DNA of 64,000 bases from positions 62,001 through 126,000 of the forward strand of contig JAKPJZ010000256.1 of the NCBI GenBank assembly GCA_029553955.1, given 5' to 3'. The notes below the pieces were generated by a model. The model had not been told where the DNA came from and did not search any database. It was given only the letters and a program-made list of their open reading frames with translations. Positions 45,001 through 53,479 of the stretch are shown here, piece by piece. Numbering within the stretch: the first letter of the stretch is position 1; each line of letters begins with the position of its first letter. The position numbers were made by a program, and so were the translations under genes. This DNA comes from Chloroflexota bacterium (GTDB taxonomy: Bacteria; Chloroflexota; Anaerolineae; SpSt-313).

Positions 45001-45861
45001 ATGGATCCATCACACGACCAGGCCCCGGCCGCGCCGGAGCCAACAGAACGCCAGAGCCCCCAGTTGGTCAGCCGTCGCCGCCTGCTCAGGATCCTGGCTG
45101 CCGGTGGCGGCGCTGTGGTCGCCTCGGCGCTGTTGCCCAACACATGGGGCACGCCGGCCGTGAAAGCCCTGCCGCCCCTTCCCATGGTCCTCACGGGGTT
45201 GCAGGTCGCCTGCGGCAAGAGGGCAAGCTTTGCCTACAATGACCCCGAGGCTGAGGTCGACGACGATCACACGTACCTCACGACATGGATCGACAACAGC
45301 AGCGACGGCAGCAAGCTTTTGCGTGCCCGCGCGGCCGCGGGGTTGGTGCGGACTGGGAACGCCCAGAATGGCACGATCGGTTTCCCGCTGTGGACAATAG
45401 GGAACTTGTCGCCGCATCAGCTCTGCGTCCAGATGCGCATCGGGAATAGCAGCCATGGGCGCTACTCGGGCTTGCTGTGCCGCCCGTTCACGGATAGTGA
45501 TATCGAGGCCTGCGCAGCGACGCCAGCCGCCGCGCCTCCCTGTACCCGTGCCGACGTGTCGGCCATCATCTATGGCGGCTGGAACGGCATCCTGGTGAAC
45601 GCGAGCGTGGGCGGCGCGCCGCAGCCCGCGCTGGCCACGGCGCTCGATGCCTGGGGCCGGGCGGCGGTGTTGTGGACCCTCTACCCGCCCGAGGGCGAAA
45701 GCTGGACGGTGGTCGTAACCCCGCAGTTGCCCGCCGGCCTGGACCCGGCACGCTGGAAGTTCCAGCCCGCCAGCGCCAGCGCCACCATCACCGGCTGCAA
45801 CGGGGCACAGGTCGCCTTCCAACTGGTCGACACCGGGGCCAAGAGCCTGTCTGAGGGGTAG
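45001..45861 (+). CDS. Tat-secreted protein with a shared C-terminal domain
   Basis: 286 residues. AGGAGG precedes the ATG at good spacing. The signal has a twin-arginine motif (SRRRLLRILAAGGGAVVASA) and a hydrophobic core, so export by the Tat pathway is expected. The middle part (LVACGKRASFAYNDPEAEVD does not occur; the actual run is LQVACGKRASFAYNDPEAEV followed by DDDHTYLTTWIDNSSDGSKL) is a beta-rich unknown domain. The last 105 residues (PPCTRADVSAIIYGGWNGIL ... RAAVLWTLYPPEGESWTVVV ... QLPAGLDPARW ... VAFQLVDTGAKSL) are clearly related to the C-terminus of the surface protein at 59837-64000. No enzyme motif is seen. It lies between the NodB-PqqD gene and the multidomain glycosyltransferase. 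Confidence 0.82.
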   Translation: MDPSHDQAPAAPEPTERQSPQLVSRRRLLRILAAGGGAVVASALLPNTWGTPAVKALPPLPMVLTGLQVACGKRASFAYNDPEAEVDDDHTYLTTWIDNSSDGSKLLRARAAAGLVRTGNAQNGTIGFPLWTIGNLSPHQLCVQMRIGNSSHGRYSGLLCRPFTDSDIEACAATPAAAPPCTRADVSAIIYGGWNGILVNASVGGAPQPALATALDAWGRAAVLWTLYPPEGESWTVVVTPQLPAGLDPARWKFQPASASATITGCNGAQVAFQLVDTGAKSLSEG

Positions 45862-45928
45862 CCACGCCCCCCGGCCGGCCCATCCCCAGGGAGACGTGAC
45901 GCGTACTGGCCGCCAGAAAGGTCACCTC

Positions 45929-48900
45929 ATGTCCGACATCGTCCTCTACACCGGCGGCACGTTGGGCGATCACCTGCCGTTCATCGCGCTGGGCCGCGCG
46001 CTCGTGGCGCGCGGCCATCGCGTCCGGCTGGCGATCAACCAGGCCATGCATGGCTATGCGCGGCGAGCCGGGTTGGAGGCCGTGGCGCTGACCGATGTGG
46101 AGCGCGGCCCTGAAGAAGCGCGCGAGAACGCCTGGGCCTGGGACCACTGGAACCATCCCCCCGACCGGCCACACCCCAAGGCGCAGCCTCTCGACCCGGA
46201 GCAGTATGTCGCCCAGGCGCGTGAGTTGATCGATCTGTGCCGGGGCGCCGACCTGCTCATCGCCACCGCCATCCGCAGCCAGGGCTATGTCGCCGCCGTG
46301 GCCGCGAGGGTGCCCTGGCTCACCGTCTCGCTGAACCCTGCCTTTTTCTCGCAGCCGGCAACGCCCGAGGAGCGCCAGGCGCAGCTTGAGGCTCGCCTGC
46401 AGGAATACGATGCTCTCAAGGGGCTCTTCGCCCATACCTTCGGCCGGCTGGGTATCGCGCATGCTCTGCCCCCGCTCACCAAGGCCTGGCTTTTTGCGCC
46501 GCACGTGCTCCTGGCCTCCAGCGCCCACTTGAGCCGGCCTGATGTCGAGCAGCTTCTGCCGCACTCGAGCGTCGACCAGACCGGCTTTTGGTTCTACGAA
46601 GACCCGGCTTGGCCGGGCTGGCAACCCTCCGAGGAGTTGCGTTGCTTCTGCGAGCGGCGGCCCCTGGTGCTGAGCTTCTCCAGCCAGCCGCTGGAAGACC
46701 CGCGCGCCGCCCTGGCGCTGCACGCGCGCGCGGCCGCCCGGCTGGGGATGCCCCTCGTGGTGCAGCGGGGCTGGGCCGGCTTTGCCGAGGCCGATCTGCC
46801 GCAGGATGCGGCCGCCGAGGTCATGCTTGCCGATTTCCTGCCCCACGACTGGCTCTTCGCCCATGCCGCCTGCGCCATCCAGCACGGCGGCATCGGCTCC
46901 ATCGCCCGCGCCCTGCGCCAGGGCTGCCCGCTGCTCGTCGAGCCCTACGGCAACGACCAGCTCTACAATGCCATGCGCGTGGCGCGGCTGGGCGTCGGCG
47001 CGGCGCTGCACCCTTTCCAGATGACGCTCGATGAACTGGTGCGCGTGCTGAGCGAAAGGGTGTTGGCGCCGGAATGCCGCGAACGCGCCGAGGCCGTGGG
47101 GGCGCGCATCCGCGGCGAAGATGGTCTGGAGGTAGCCTGCCGCGCCGTTGAGATCTACCTGGCACGGGTGCGCTCGGGCGAAGAGGCCCGTGCTCAGTGG
47201 CCCGTGGCGCTGCTGGCCAACCCCACCCCGCCGCCCCTCGCCGCCACAGAGGAGCCGGCCGCGCGCCCCGCGCCGGTGGCGCGGCCCGCGGGCCAGGCGT
47301 CGATCCCTACCATCGTGCACCAGAGCTGGAAGGATGCCAACGTACCCGGCCGCTTCGCCGCCTACCAGCGCTCCTGGCAGGGGCAGCATCCCAGTTGGCG
47401 CTACTACCTGTGGACCGATGCCGACAACCGCGAGTTCCTGCGCCGGCATTATCCCTGGTTCCTGCCCATCTATGACGACTATCCGGTGCCGATCATGCGC
47501 GCCGACGCCGTGCGCTATTTCATTCTGCATCACTATGGCGGCGTCTATGCCGACCTTGACGCCGAGTGCCTGCGCCCCCTCGAGCCGCTGCTGGCGGGCA
47601 AGGAGCTCGTTTTGGGCCTGGAGCCGCCGCAGCACCTGGCAGAGCATCGCGCGCGCGGCTACCCTCTGGACCGCATCGTCTCCAACGCCATCATGGCCGC
47701 AGCTCCTGGCCACCCCTTCTGGGAGCACGTCTTCCGGCTCTTGATCGGCTTTCACCAGGCACCCGGCCCCCTCGATGCCACGGGGCCTTTCCTGCTCACG
47801 CGCGCCGTGGCAAGCTGGCCGCACCCGGAGGAGATCGACATCCAGCCCGCCGAGGTCCTCTTGCCGCTCACGAGCAATCGTCCCTGGCATGAGCTGCCTG
47901 AGGACGAGCGCGGCCGGCTGGCCCGGCGTGCCTTTGTGCTGCACCACTGGGCAGGCACCTGGTGGCGCCAAGGCACCGCCCGGCAGAGCCAGCAGGCGGG
48001 GCTCGCGTTGCTCGTCAAAGGCGGCGTGCCCAGCCGGGGGGTTATGCGGGTGGATGCGAGCGCTGCGCTGCTGCGCCAGGAGGTTGCCCTGCCGCGCATC
48101 TCCTGCCTGATGGTCACCGGCAACCGCCCGGCACTGGCCGAGCGCGCCGTGCGCTGCTTCCAGCGCCAGACCTATGCGAACAAGGAACTGGTAGTGGTCG
48201 ACGACGGCGAGGATGGTACACTCGCCGCCTGGCTGCAGGAGCTGGACGACCCACAGATAGCCCTGGTGCGCCTGCCCGCCGAGGGCAAGAGCCTGGGCGA
48301 GCTCAGAAACCTGGCCGTGGCGCACGCCGGCGGCGCCTATGTGGCCCAGTGGGATGACGACGACCTCTCGCACCCCAGGCGGCTGGAGATGCAGATGGCC
48401 GCACTGTGGGTGTCGCAGGCCGACGCCTGCCTGCTGGAGCGACAGATGCTCTGGTGGCCCCAGGGGCGGCGCCTGGCGGTCTCGTACGGCCGCGCCTGGG
48501 AAGGGTCCTTCCTCTGCGCCAAGGGCAAGCTGCCGCCCTACCCTGAGATCGCTTGCGGTGAGGACACGCCTTCGGTCGAGCAGTTGCTGGCCCAGGCGCG
48601 GGTGGCGCTGCTCGACTATCCGCAGCTCTACACCTACGTCTTCCATGGGCAGAACACCTTCCCTGAGGCCCACTGGGAGCAGTTGTGGCAGGCGGCGAGC
48701 GAGCGCTATGAGGGCGACACTTACGATATCATGCTGCAGCACCTGCAAGAGCAACTGCAGACCGACCTGCAGCCCCGCAATCCTGCAGAGCGCTCCGAGC
48801 CGGGGCGGCCAGAACCGGCGCGCCGTGAGGAGGGGCCTGCTATCGCTCCCGTCGTCGAGCGCCGGCGGTCCAGGGAGGAGACCGGCCTGCCCACGGTGCT

Positions 48901-49651
48901 GATCCTGACGCCGGTCAAGGATGCGGCTCTCTTCCTGCCGCACTTTTGGAGCAAGCTGCGCGCCCTAAGTTACCCCCACAGGCGGCTGTCGCTGGCTTTT
49001 CTGGAGAGCGACAGCGGTGACGGCACCTACGATGCGATCGCGCGCGAGTTGCCAGCCCTGCAGGAGGAATTCGCCGGCGCCTGCCTGTGCAAACGCGACT
49101 ATGCCTACCGCGCGCCGGGCCCGCGTTGGGAAGCAGGCGAGCAATTCCGCCGCCGCGCCATCCTCGCCCGCAGCCGCAACTATCTGCTGAGCCGGGCGCT
49201 GGCCGATGAGGAGTGGGCGCTCTGGATCGACGTGGACGTGGCGCGCTGGCCCGACGACGTCATCGAGCGCTTGCTGGCCACCGGCAAGGATATCGTGGTG
49301 CCCAACTGCCTGCAGGAGTCGACCGGGCAGACCTTTGACTATAACACCTTCAAGCTCAAGCCGGGGGCCGAAGAGCTCGACTGGTCGCTCTATATCCTCA
49401 ACGGCATACTGCTGCCACCGCACGGCTACGGGCGGCTCTACCTGTCGGACCTGCGCCAGCACGAGCTGGTCGAGGTCGATGCCGTGGGCGGCACAATGCT
49501 GCTCGTCAGGGCCGACGCCCACCGCGAGGGGTTGATCTTCCCCACCGTTCCCTACCGCTACCTCATCGAGACCGAGGGCCTGGCCGCGATGGCGAGGGAT
49601 ATGGGCTATCGCTCGTGGGGCCTGCCCAACCTCGAGATCTGGCACCCATAA
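45929..49651 (+). CDS. Four-domain glycosyltransferase (GT1 - GT32-like - GT2 - GT62/Anp1-like)
   Basis: 1240 residues in a single frame from the ATG at 45929. Domain 1 (1-425) is UGT-like: VLYTGGTLGDHLPFIALGRA at the start and HGGIGSIARALRQGCPLLVE-PYGNDQLYNAMRV near 317. Domain 2 (458-690) is GT32/Och1-like: IPTIVHQSWKDANVPGRFAA, MRADAVRYFILHHYGGVYAD-LDAE with its DxD near 540. Domain 3 (720-940) is GT2: ISCLMVTGNRPALAERAVRC, VVVDDGEDGTL and AQWDDDDLSHPRRLEMQM. Domain 4 (987-1240) resembles Anp1/GT62: LPTVLILTPVKDAALFLPHF, LLSRALADEEWALWIDVDVA, EVDAVGGTMLLVRADAHREG. Pro/Arg-rich linkers separate them. No membrane segment is seen. It could assemble an oligosaccharide step by step. Linkers may alternatively mark recent gene fusions. 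Substrates unknown. Confidence 0.88.
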   Translation: MSDIVLYTGGTLGDHLPFIALGRALVARGHRVRLAINQAMHGYARRAGLEAVALTDVERGPEEARENAWAWDHWNHPPDRPHPKAQPLDPEQYVAQARELIDLCRGADLLIATAIRSQGYVAAVAARVPWLTVSLNPAFFSQPATPEERQAQLEARLQEYDALKGLFAHTFGRLGIAHALPPLTKAWLFAPHVLLASSAHLSRPDVEQLLPHSSVDQTGFWFYEDPAWPGWQPSEELRCFCERRPLVLSFSSQPLEDPRAALALHARAAARLGMPLVVQRGWAGFAEADLPQDAAAEVMLADFLPHDWLFAHAACAIQHGGIGSIARALRQGCPLLVEPYGNDQLYNAMRVARLGVGAALHPFQMTLDELVRVLSERVLAPECRERAEAVGARIRGEDGLEVACRAVEIYLARVRSGEEARAQWPVALLANPTPPPLAATEEPAARPAPVARPAGQASIPTIVHQSWKDANVPGRFAAYQRSWQGQHPSWRYYLWTDADNREFLRRHYPWFLPIYDDYPVPIMRADAVRYFILHHYGGVYADLDAECLRPLEPLLAGKELVLGLEPPQHLAEHRARGYPLDRIVSNAIMAAAPGHPFWEHVFRLLIGFHQAPGPLDATGPFLLTRAVASWPHPEEIDIQPAEVLLPLTSNRPWHELPEDERGRLARRAFVLHHWAGTWWRQGTARQSQQAGLALLVKGGVPSRGVMRVDASAALLRQEVALPRISCLMVTGNRPALAERAVRCFQRQTYANKELVVVDDGEDGTLAAWLQELDDPQIALVRLPAEGKSLGELRNLAVAHAGGAYVAQWDDDDLSHPRRLEMQMAALWVSQADACLLERQMLWWPQGRRLAVSYGRAWEGSFLCAKGKLPPYPEIACGEDTPSVEQLLAQARVALLDYPQLYTYVFHGQNTFPEAHWEQLWQAASERYEGDTYDIMLQHLQEQLQTDLQPRNPAERSEPGRPEPARREEGPAIAPVVERRRSREETGLPTVLILTPVKDAALFLPHFWSKLRALSYPHRRLSLAFLESDSGDGTYDAIARELPALQEEFAGACLCKRDYAYRAPGPRWEAGEQFRRRAILARSRNYLLSRALADEEWALWIDVDVARWPDDVIERLLATGKDIVVPNCLQESTGQTFDYNTFKLKPGAEELDWSLYILNGILLPPHGYGRLYLSDLRQHELVEVDAVGGTMLLVRADAHREGLIFPTVPYRYLIETEGLAAMARDMGYRSWGLPNLEIWHP

Positions 49652-49714
49652 CCCCCCAAGCTGCTCTGGCATTCCAGTGGAGAGCCCGTTACCCCGGGCC
49701 TTTGATGCCACATG

Positions 49715-49723
49715 TGGTATAAT
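49715..49723 (+). promoter_or_regulatory. Extended -10 promoter of the sensor kinase gene
   Basis: TGGTATAAT (TGn plus consensus TATAAT). No good -35 hexamer is seen at 17 bases; TTGATG at 49702 is too close. The ATG is at 49781. Confidence 0.6.
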
Positions 49724-49780
49724 AGGTCGATTGTTCCGGCCGCTGCGGGCGTGCTGCGCCCATGTGAAAGAGCGTAGGCC

Positions 49781-51391
49781 ATGGATCCCCCCCACTACCC
49801 AGAGAGCGACGCCGAGCACCTGAGCACGTTGCACGCCGTGGGCGAGCGCGTCAGCGCGCCCTCGGGCCTGACTGAGTTGCTCGGAGACACGCTGGACCGC
49901 GTCATCGAGCTCCTGCGCGCCGATGCGGGCGCCATCCTGGTGGCCGACGAGGGCGCGCGCGAGCTCGTCTTGGCGAGCCACCGTGGGATTTCGGCGGCCT
50001 TTGCCGCGAAGGAGGCCCGGCTGCCGATCGGCACGTGCATGTGCGGCCATGCCGTAGAGGCGGGCGAGCCGCTGGTTCTGGTCGACGATGCTGCGCTCGA
50101 GCCGCGCTGCGTCATCGGCCACTGTATGGAAGATGGCTTCCGCTCGCTGCTCTGCCTGCCCCTGAGTGCTGGTGGCCGGGTGTGGGGCCTCTTGCGCCTG
50201 CACGGGCGCGCGCCGGACGCCTTCGATGGGCGTGAGGCGCGGCTGCTGAGCTTTATCGGCTCGCAGCTCGGGCTGGCCATTCAGCGCGTGCGCCTGCAGG
50301 AGGAGATTGCCCGGCTGCTGCGCCGTATCGAGGAGGAGCACGCCGCGCTCGACAGCCTGGTGCGCAGCCTGGTCGATGGGCTGATCCTGGTCGACGGCGA
50401 CGGCCGTGTCGCCTACTGGAACCCCTCGGCCGAGCGCTACCTGGGCCTCAAGGCCGAGGCGGTGCTGGGCCGGGGTCCTGAGGCCATCGACGCCCATCTG
50501 CACGCTATCGTGCAGGACGCGGCGCAGGGCGCGGCTGCGCTGCGCCGAGCGCTGGCCGACCCGGCAGCGTACCCCCAGTTCGAGTTCCGGGTGACGGCGC
50601 CGGCGCCGCGCACGCTGCAGGCCCGCTTCTTCCCCGTGCAGGGCCGCCAGGGCTACGGCGTTGTGCTGCGCGACGTCACCGGCGAGCGCTATGTCGATGA
50701 GATGAAGACGCAGCTCCTCGCCACCGTCTCGCACGAGCTGCGCACGCCGCTGGCCTCGATCAAGGGCTTTGCCAGCACGCTGCTGCGCGCCGATGTGCAG
50801 TGGGAGCCGGCCACGCAGCGCGAGTTCCTGCAGATTATCGACCAGGAAGCTGACCGCCTCGGCGAGCTCATTGGGAACCTGCTGGCCATGTCGCGCCTCG
50901 AAGCCGGCGTGTTGCGGCTGGATTTCGGCCGCGTGGGGCTCGCGGGGCTCATCGAGGAGACGGCCGCCGAGCTGCGGCCACGGGTCGCCGGCCATGCGCT
51001 GAGCATCGACGTGCCTGCCGGCCTGCCCGACGTGTGGGCCGATGCGCGGCGTGTGCGCCAGGTGCTGCACAACCTGGTCGAGAACGCCATCAAGTACTCG
51101 AGCGGCGGCGAAATACGCATCCGCGCCCGCGTGGCGGGGCCTGAGGTGCTCGTCAGCGTCAGTGACCAGGGGGTGGGCATCGCCGCCGACCAGTTGCAGC
51201 GTATCTTTGAGCGCTTTTACCAGGTCGACGGCGCGGCCACGCGACGGGCAGGCGGCGCCGGCCTGGGGCTATCGATCTGCAAGGGCATCGTCAAGGCCCA
51301 CGGCGGCCGCATCTGGGCCGAGAGCGCGCCGGGTGTGGGCAGCACGTTCACGTTCACGCTGCCTATCGACCCGCCCGCAACAGGGAACTGA
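49781..51391 (+). CDS. Sensor histidine kinase with GAF and PAS domains
   Basis: 536 residues. There is no transmembrane segment, so it is a cytoplasmic sensor. A GAF domain spans about 20-165 (LTELLGDTLDRVIELLRADA, HAVEAGEPLVLVDDA, RSLLCLPLSAGGRVWGLLRL). A PAS domain lies at about 185-290 (LVRSLVDGLILVDGDGRVAY-WNPSAERYLGLKAE). The HisKA H-box is ATVSHELRTPLASIKGFAST with phosphorylatable His318. The ATPase domain has VLHNLVENAIKYSSGGEIRI, SDQGVGIAADQLQRIFERFY and GAGLGLSICKGIVKAHGG. The response regulator gene is 81 bases downstream. GAF cysteines (CMCGHA, CVIGHCM) could bind a cofactor or sense redox state, which would suit the defence genes that follow; that is inference. Confidence 0.95.
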   Translation: MDPPHYPESDAEHLSTLHAVGERVSAPSGLTELLGDTLDRVIELLRADAGAILVADEGARELVLASHRGISAAFAAKEARLPIGTCMCGHAVEAGEPLVLVDDAALEPRCVIGHCMEDGFRSLLCLPLSAGGRVWGLLRLHGRAPDAFDGREARLLSFIGSQLGLAIQRVRLQEEIARLLRRIEEEHAALDSLVRSLVDGLILVDGDGRVAYWNPSAERYLGLKAEAVLGRGPEAIDAHLHAIVQDAAQGAAALRRALADPAAYPQFEFRVTAPAPRTLQARFFPVQGRQGYGVVLRDVTGERYVDEMKTQLLATVSHELRTPLASIKGFASTLLRADVQWEPATQREFLQIIDQEADRLGELIGNLLAMSRLEAGVLRLDFGRVGLAGLIEETAAELRPRVAGHALSIDVPAGLPDVWADARRVRQVLHNLVENAIKYSSGGEIRIRARVAGPEVLVSVSDQGVGIAADQLQRIFERFYQVDGAATRRAGGAGLGLSICKGIVKAHGGRIWAESAPGVGSTFTFTLPIDPPATGN

Positions 51392-51472
51392 GGGAACCGG
51401 CGGAACGGAAGGAAGTGAGGGGATATGCGCTTGTTCAGTTCCCCCAGTTCCCCCCTACAAGGAGGAGCTCAA

Positions 51473-52177
51473 ATGCCCGCTAAAGCCACCATCCTCGTCG
51501 TCGACGACGAGCCGCACGTGGTGCGCCTGGTGCAGGCCAACCTGCAGGCCTCGGGCTACCAGGTGCTGACGGCAGGCGATGGTCGCACGGCCCTGGCGAT
51601 TGTGGATGAGCAGCGGCCCGACCTAGTATTGCTCGACCTGATGATGCCCGGCCTCGACGGCTATGAGGTCTGCCGGCGCATCCGCGAGCACTCCGACGTG
51701 CCCATCATCATGCTCACCGCGCGCGGCGCCGAGGTCGACAAGATCGCCGGGCTCGACGCCGGCGCCGACGATTATCTCACCAAGCCGTTCGGCGTGGGCG
51801 AGCTGCTGGCCCGCGTGCGCGCCGTGCTGCGCCGTTGCCGCCACCCCGAGGAGGTGCGCAACCAGCCGCCCTTCCGCAGCGGCGACCTGACGATCGATTT
51901 TGCGCGCCACGAGGTCACCGTGGCCGGCCAGCGGGTGGCGCTCAGCGCGACGGAGTACCGGCTGCTCGCCGCCCTGGCGCGGCACGCTGACCGCGTGATG
52001 CTGCACGAGGAGCTGCTGCGCGAGGTGTGGGGGCCCGAGTATCGCGACGAGAGAGAGTATCTGCGCGTCTATGTGCGCTACCTGCGGCAAAAGCTTGAGG
52101 CCGACCCCGCGAACCCGCGCCTGATCCTCACGCAACAGGGCGCGGGCTATCGCCTGGCCGCATTGCCACCCGAATAG
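51473..52177 (+). CDS. OmpR/PhoB-family response regulator
   Basis: 234 residues from the ATG at 51473 with GGAGGAG upstream. The receiver (1-118) contains TILVVDDEPHVVRLVQANLQ, the phosphoacceptor Asp55 in DLVLLDLMMPGLDGYEVC, and the K-P of YLTKPFGVGELLARVRAVLR. The OmpR winged helix (about 135-232) includes ALSATEYRLLAALARHADRV and YLRVYVRYLRQKLEADPANP. It pairs with the kinase just upstream. Its binding sites are not known; candidates would lie upstream of the oxidative-defence genes that follow. Confidence 0.96.
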   Translation: MPAKATILVVDDEPHVVRLVQANLQASGYQVLTAGDGRTALAIVDEQRPDLVLLDLMMPGLDGYEVCRRIREHSDVPIIMLTARGAEVDKIAGLDAGADDYLTKPFGVGELLARVRAVLRRCRHPEEVRNQPPFRSGDLTIDFARHEVTVAGQRVALSATEYRLLAALARHADRVMLHEELLREVWGPEYRDEREYLRVYVRYLRQKLEADPANPRLILTQQGAGYRLAALPPE

Positions 52178-52194
52178 CGACCAGCGCCTCGCCT

Positions 52195-52370
52195 GTCATT
52201 GCGAGTACTCCACGCCACGATGTAGTCTGCGCAAGCACAGAAACTGCGCCTGTCATTGCGAGGAGGCGGCCGCAGCCGCCGACGAAGCAATCTCCAGCCA
52301 CGACAGGGCACGCCTTCCACATTGGAGATTGCTTCGTCGGCTGCGGCCTCCTCGCAACGACAGGCAGGCG
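52195..52370. repeat. Double copy of the CATTGCGAG...GAAGCAATC repeat
   Basis: TGTCATTGCGAGTACTCCAC, TGTCATTGCGAGGAGGCGGC with GACGAAGCAATCTCCAGCCA, and the inverted half TTGGAGATTGCTTCGTCGGC-TGCGGCCTCCTCGCAACGACA. It fills the gap between the response regulator and the rubrerythrin fusion. No promoter with good spacing was found; TATACT at 52445 is a weak -10 candidate. Confidence 0.8.
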
Positions 52371-52502
52371 ACCCGCCCACGGTTTCTTATGCACCTCTAA
52401 TATCCCGCCACCTGTTTCTTGCGCCCCTCCAATGCCCCCCGTGCTATACTATGGCTGCAGGGCACGTCTAGCCACAGACTCTCGAACCCGGAGTTACGTC
52501 GT

Positions 52503-53393
52503 ATGGCCGCCCGCAGAGTGTTGATCGTGGATGCCGACTGGAAGATGCGCAAGCTCATCCGCGCCAACCTCGAGGCCGGGGGCCTGGAGGTGGCCGAGGC
52601 GGAGGGCGGGCGGGCATGCCTGGCCGCCCTCCGCGAGCAGCGCTGCGACCTGGTGGTGCTCAGCGCCGAGCTGCCCGACGGCAACGGTTGGAACGTCGTC
52701 GGCGAGCTGCGGCGTACAGCAGCGATCAGCGCGCTGCCCATCGTCATCGTCGTTGCCGAGCCGGTGCGCAGCCACCTGCTCGGCCGCTTTCAACGCGTCA
52801 GCCTACTGGTCAAGCCGTTCTCTGTCGCAGCGCTGCTCGAGTGTGTCGAGCGGGCGCTGCACCATGGCCCGCAAGAAGGAGGAACGCCCGTGCGCAAAAT
52901 GGCCGAGACCGACCTGCTGGCCGCCTTTGCCGGCGAGAGCCAGGCCCACGTAAAGTATCTCAACTTTGCCGAGCGCGCCCGCAAGGAGGGCTTTCCCAAC
53001 ATCGCCCGGCTCTTCGAGGCCATCGCCTACGCCGAGCTGGTGCATGCCTCGAACCACCTGCGCGAGCTGGGGCTGCTGCATGGCACGGGCGACAACCTGC
53101 AGGCCGCCATCGACGGCGAGAATTTCGAGGTCGACGAGATGTACCCCGCCTACGATGCCGTGGCCCGGCTGCATGAGGAAAAGGGCGCGCAGCGCTCGAT
53201 CCACTATGCGATGGAGGCGGAAAAGACCCATGCCGGGCTCTATGCCCAGGCCAAGTTGGCCGCCGGCGGCGGGCAGGATATCGCTGCGGCTGCGGTGCAC
53301 ATCTGCGAGGTCTGCGGGCACACCGTCATGGGCGACGCGCCCGACCGCTGCCCCGTCTGCAGCGCGGCCAAGGCCCGGTTCAGGGCGTTTTAG
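52503..53393 (+). CDS. Degenerate receiver domain fused to rubrerythrin
   Basis: 296 residues in one frame. Residues 1-120 are a CheY-like receiver: [20 protein letters not shown], but the phosphoacceptor aspartate is replaced by Ser54 ([16 protein letters not shown]), while the K-P of [13 protein letters not shown] remains. Residues about 133-296 are rubrerythrin: [60 protein letters not shown], supplying the E and ExxH ligands of the diiron site, then a rubredoxin-like [19 protein letters not shown]. Rubrerythrin reduces hydrogen peroxide in anaerobes. A perfect internal ribosome-binding site lies at the junction (52876-52892), so rubrerythrin alone may also be made. Alternatively two genes were merged by loss of a stop. 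Confidence 0.85.
   Translation: MAARRVLIVDADWKMRKLIRANLEAGGLEVAEAEGGRACLAALREQRCDLVVLSAELPDGNGWNVVGELRRTAAISALPIVIVVAEPVRSHLLGRFQRVSLLVKPFSVAALLECVERALHHGPQEGGTPVRKMAETDLLAAFAGESQAHVKYLNFAERARKEGFPNIARLFEAIAYAELVHASNHLRELGLLHGTGDNLQAAIDGENFEVDEMYPAYDAVARLHEEKGAQRSIHYAMEAEKTHAGLYAQAKLAAGGGQDIAAAAVHICEVCGHTVMGDAPDRCPVCSAAKARFRAF
52876..52901 (+). promoter_or_regulatory. Internal ribosome-binding site and starts inside the receiver-rubrerythrin gene
   Basis: AAGGAGG (52876-52882) is followed after seven bases by GTG (52890) and, nine bases later, ATG (52899), both in frame with rubrerythrin. [14 protein letters not shown] from 52899 is the normal start of a rubrerythrin. Confidence 0.7.
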
Positions 53394-53479
53394 GGCACTA
53401 TCCTTGTCGGGGGCATATGGAGGTTAGGCCGCCAGGCACGTATAGGCATGGTGGTTTGTCATGTGTTGAGGAGGTCGGT

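Noticed and set aside
45788..48943. 1051-codon open frame on the minus strand inside the glycosyltransferase gene
   Set aside because: Pure antisense of the four-domain glycosyltransferase, whose own frame has many conserved motifs. The antisense product has none.
48965..51070. 701-codon minus-strand open frame
   Set aside because: Antisense to the glycosyltransferase end and the histidine kinase; no family signal and it spans a clear promoter region.
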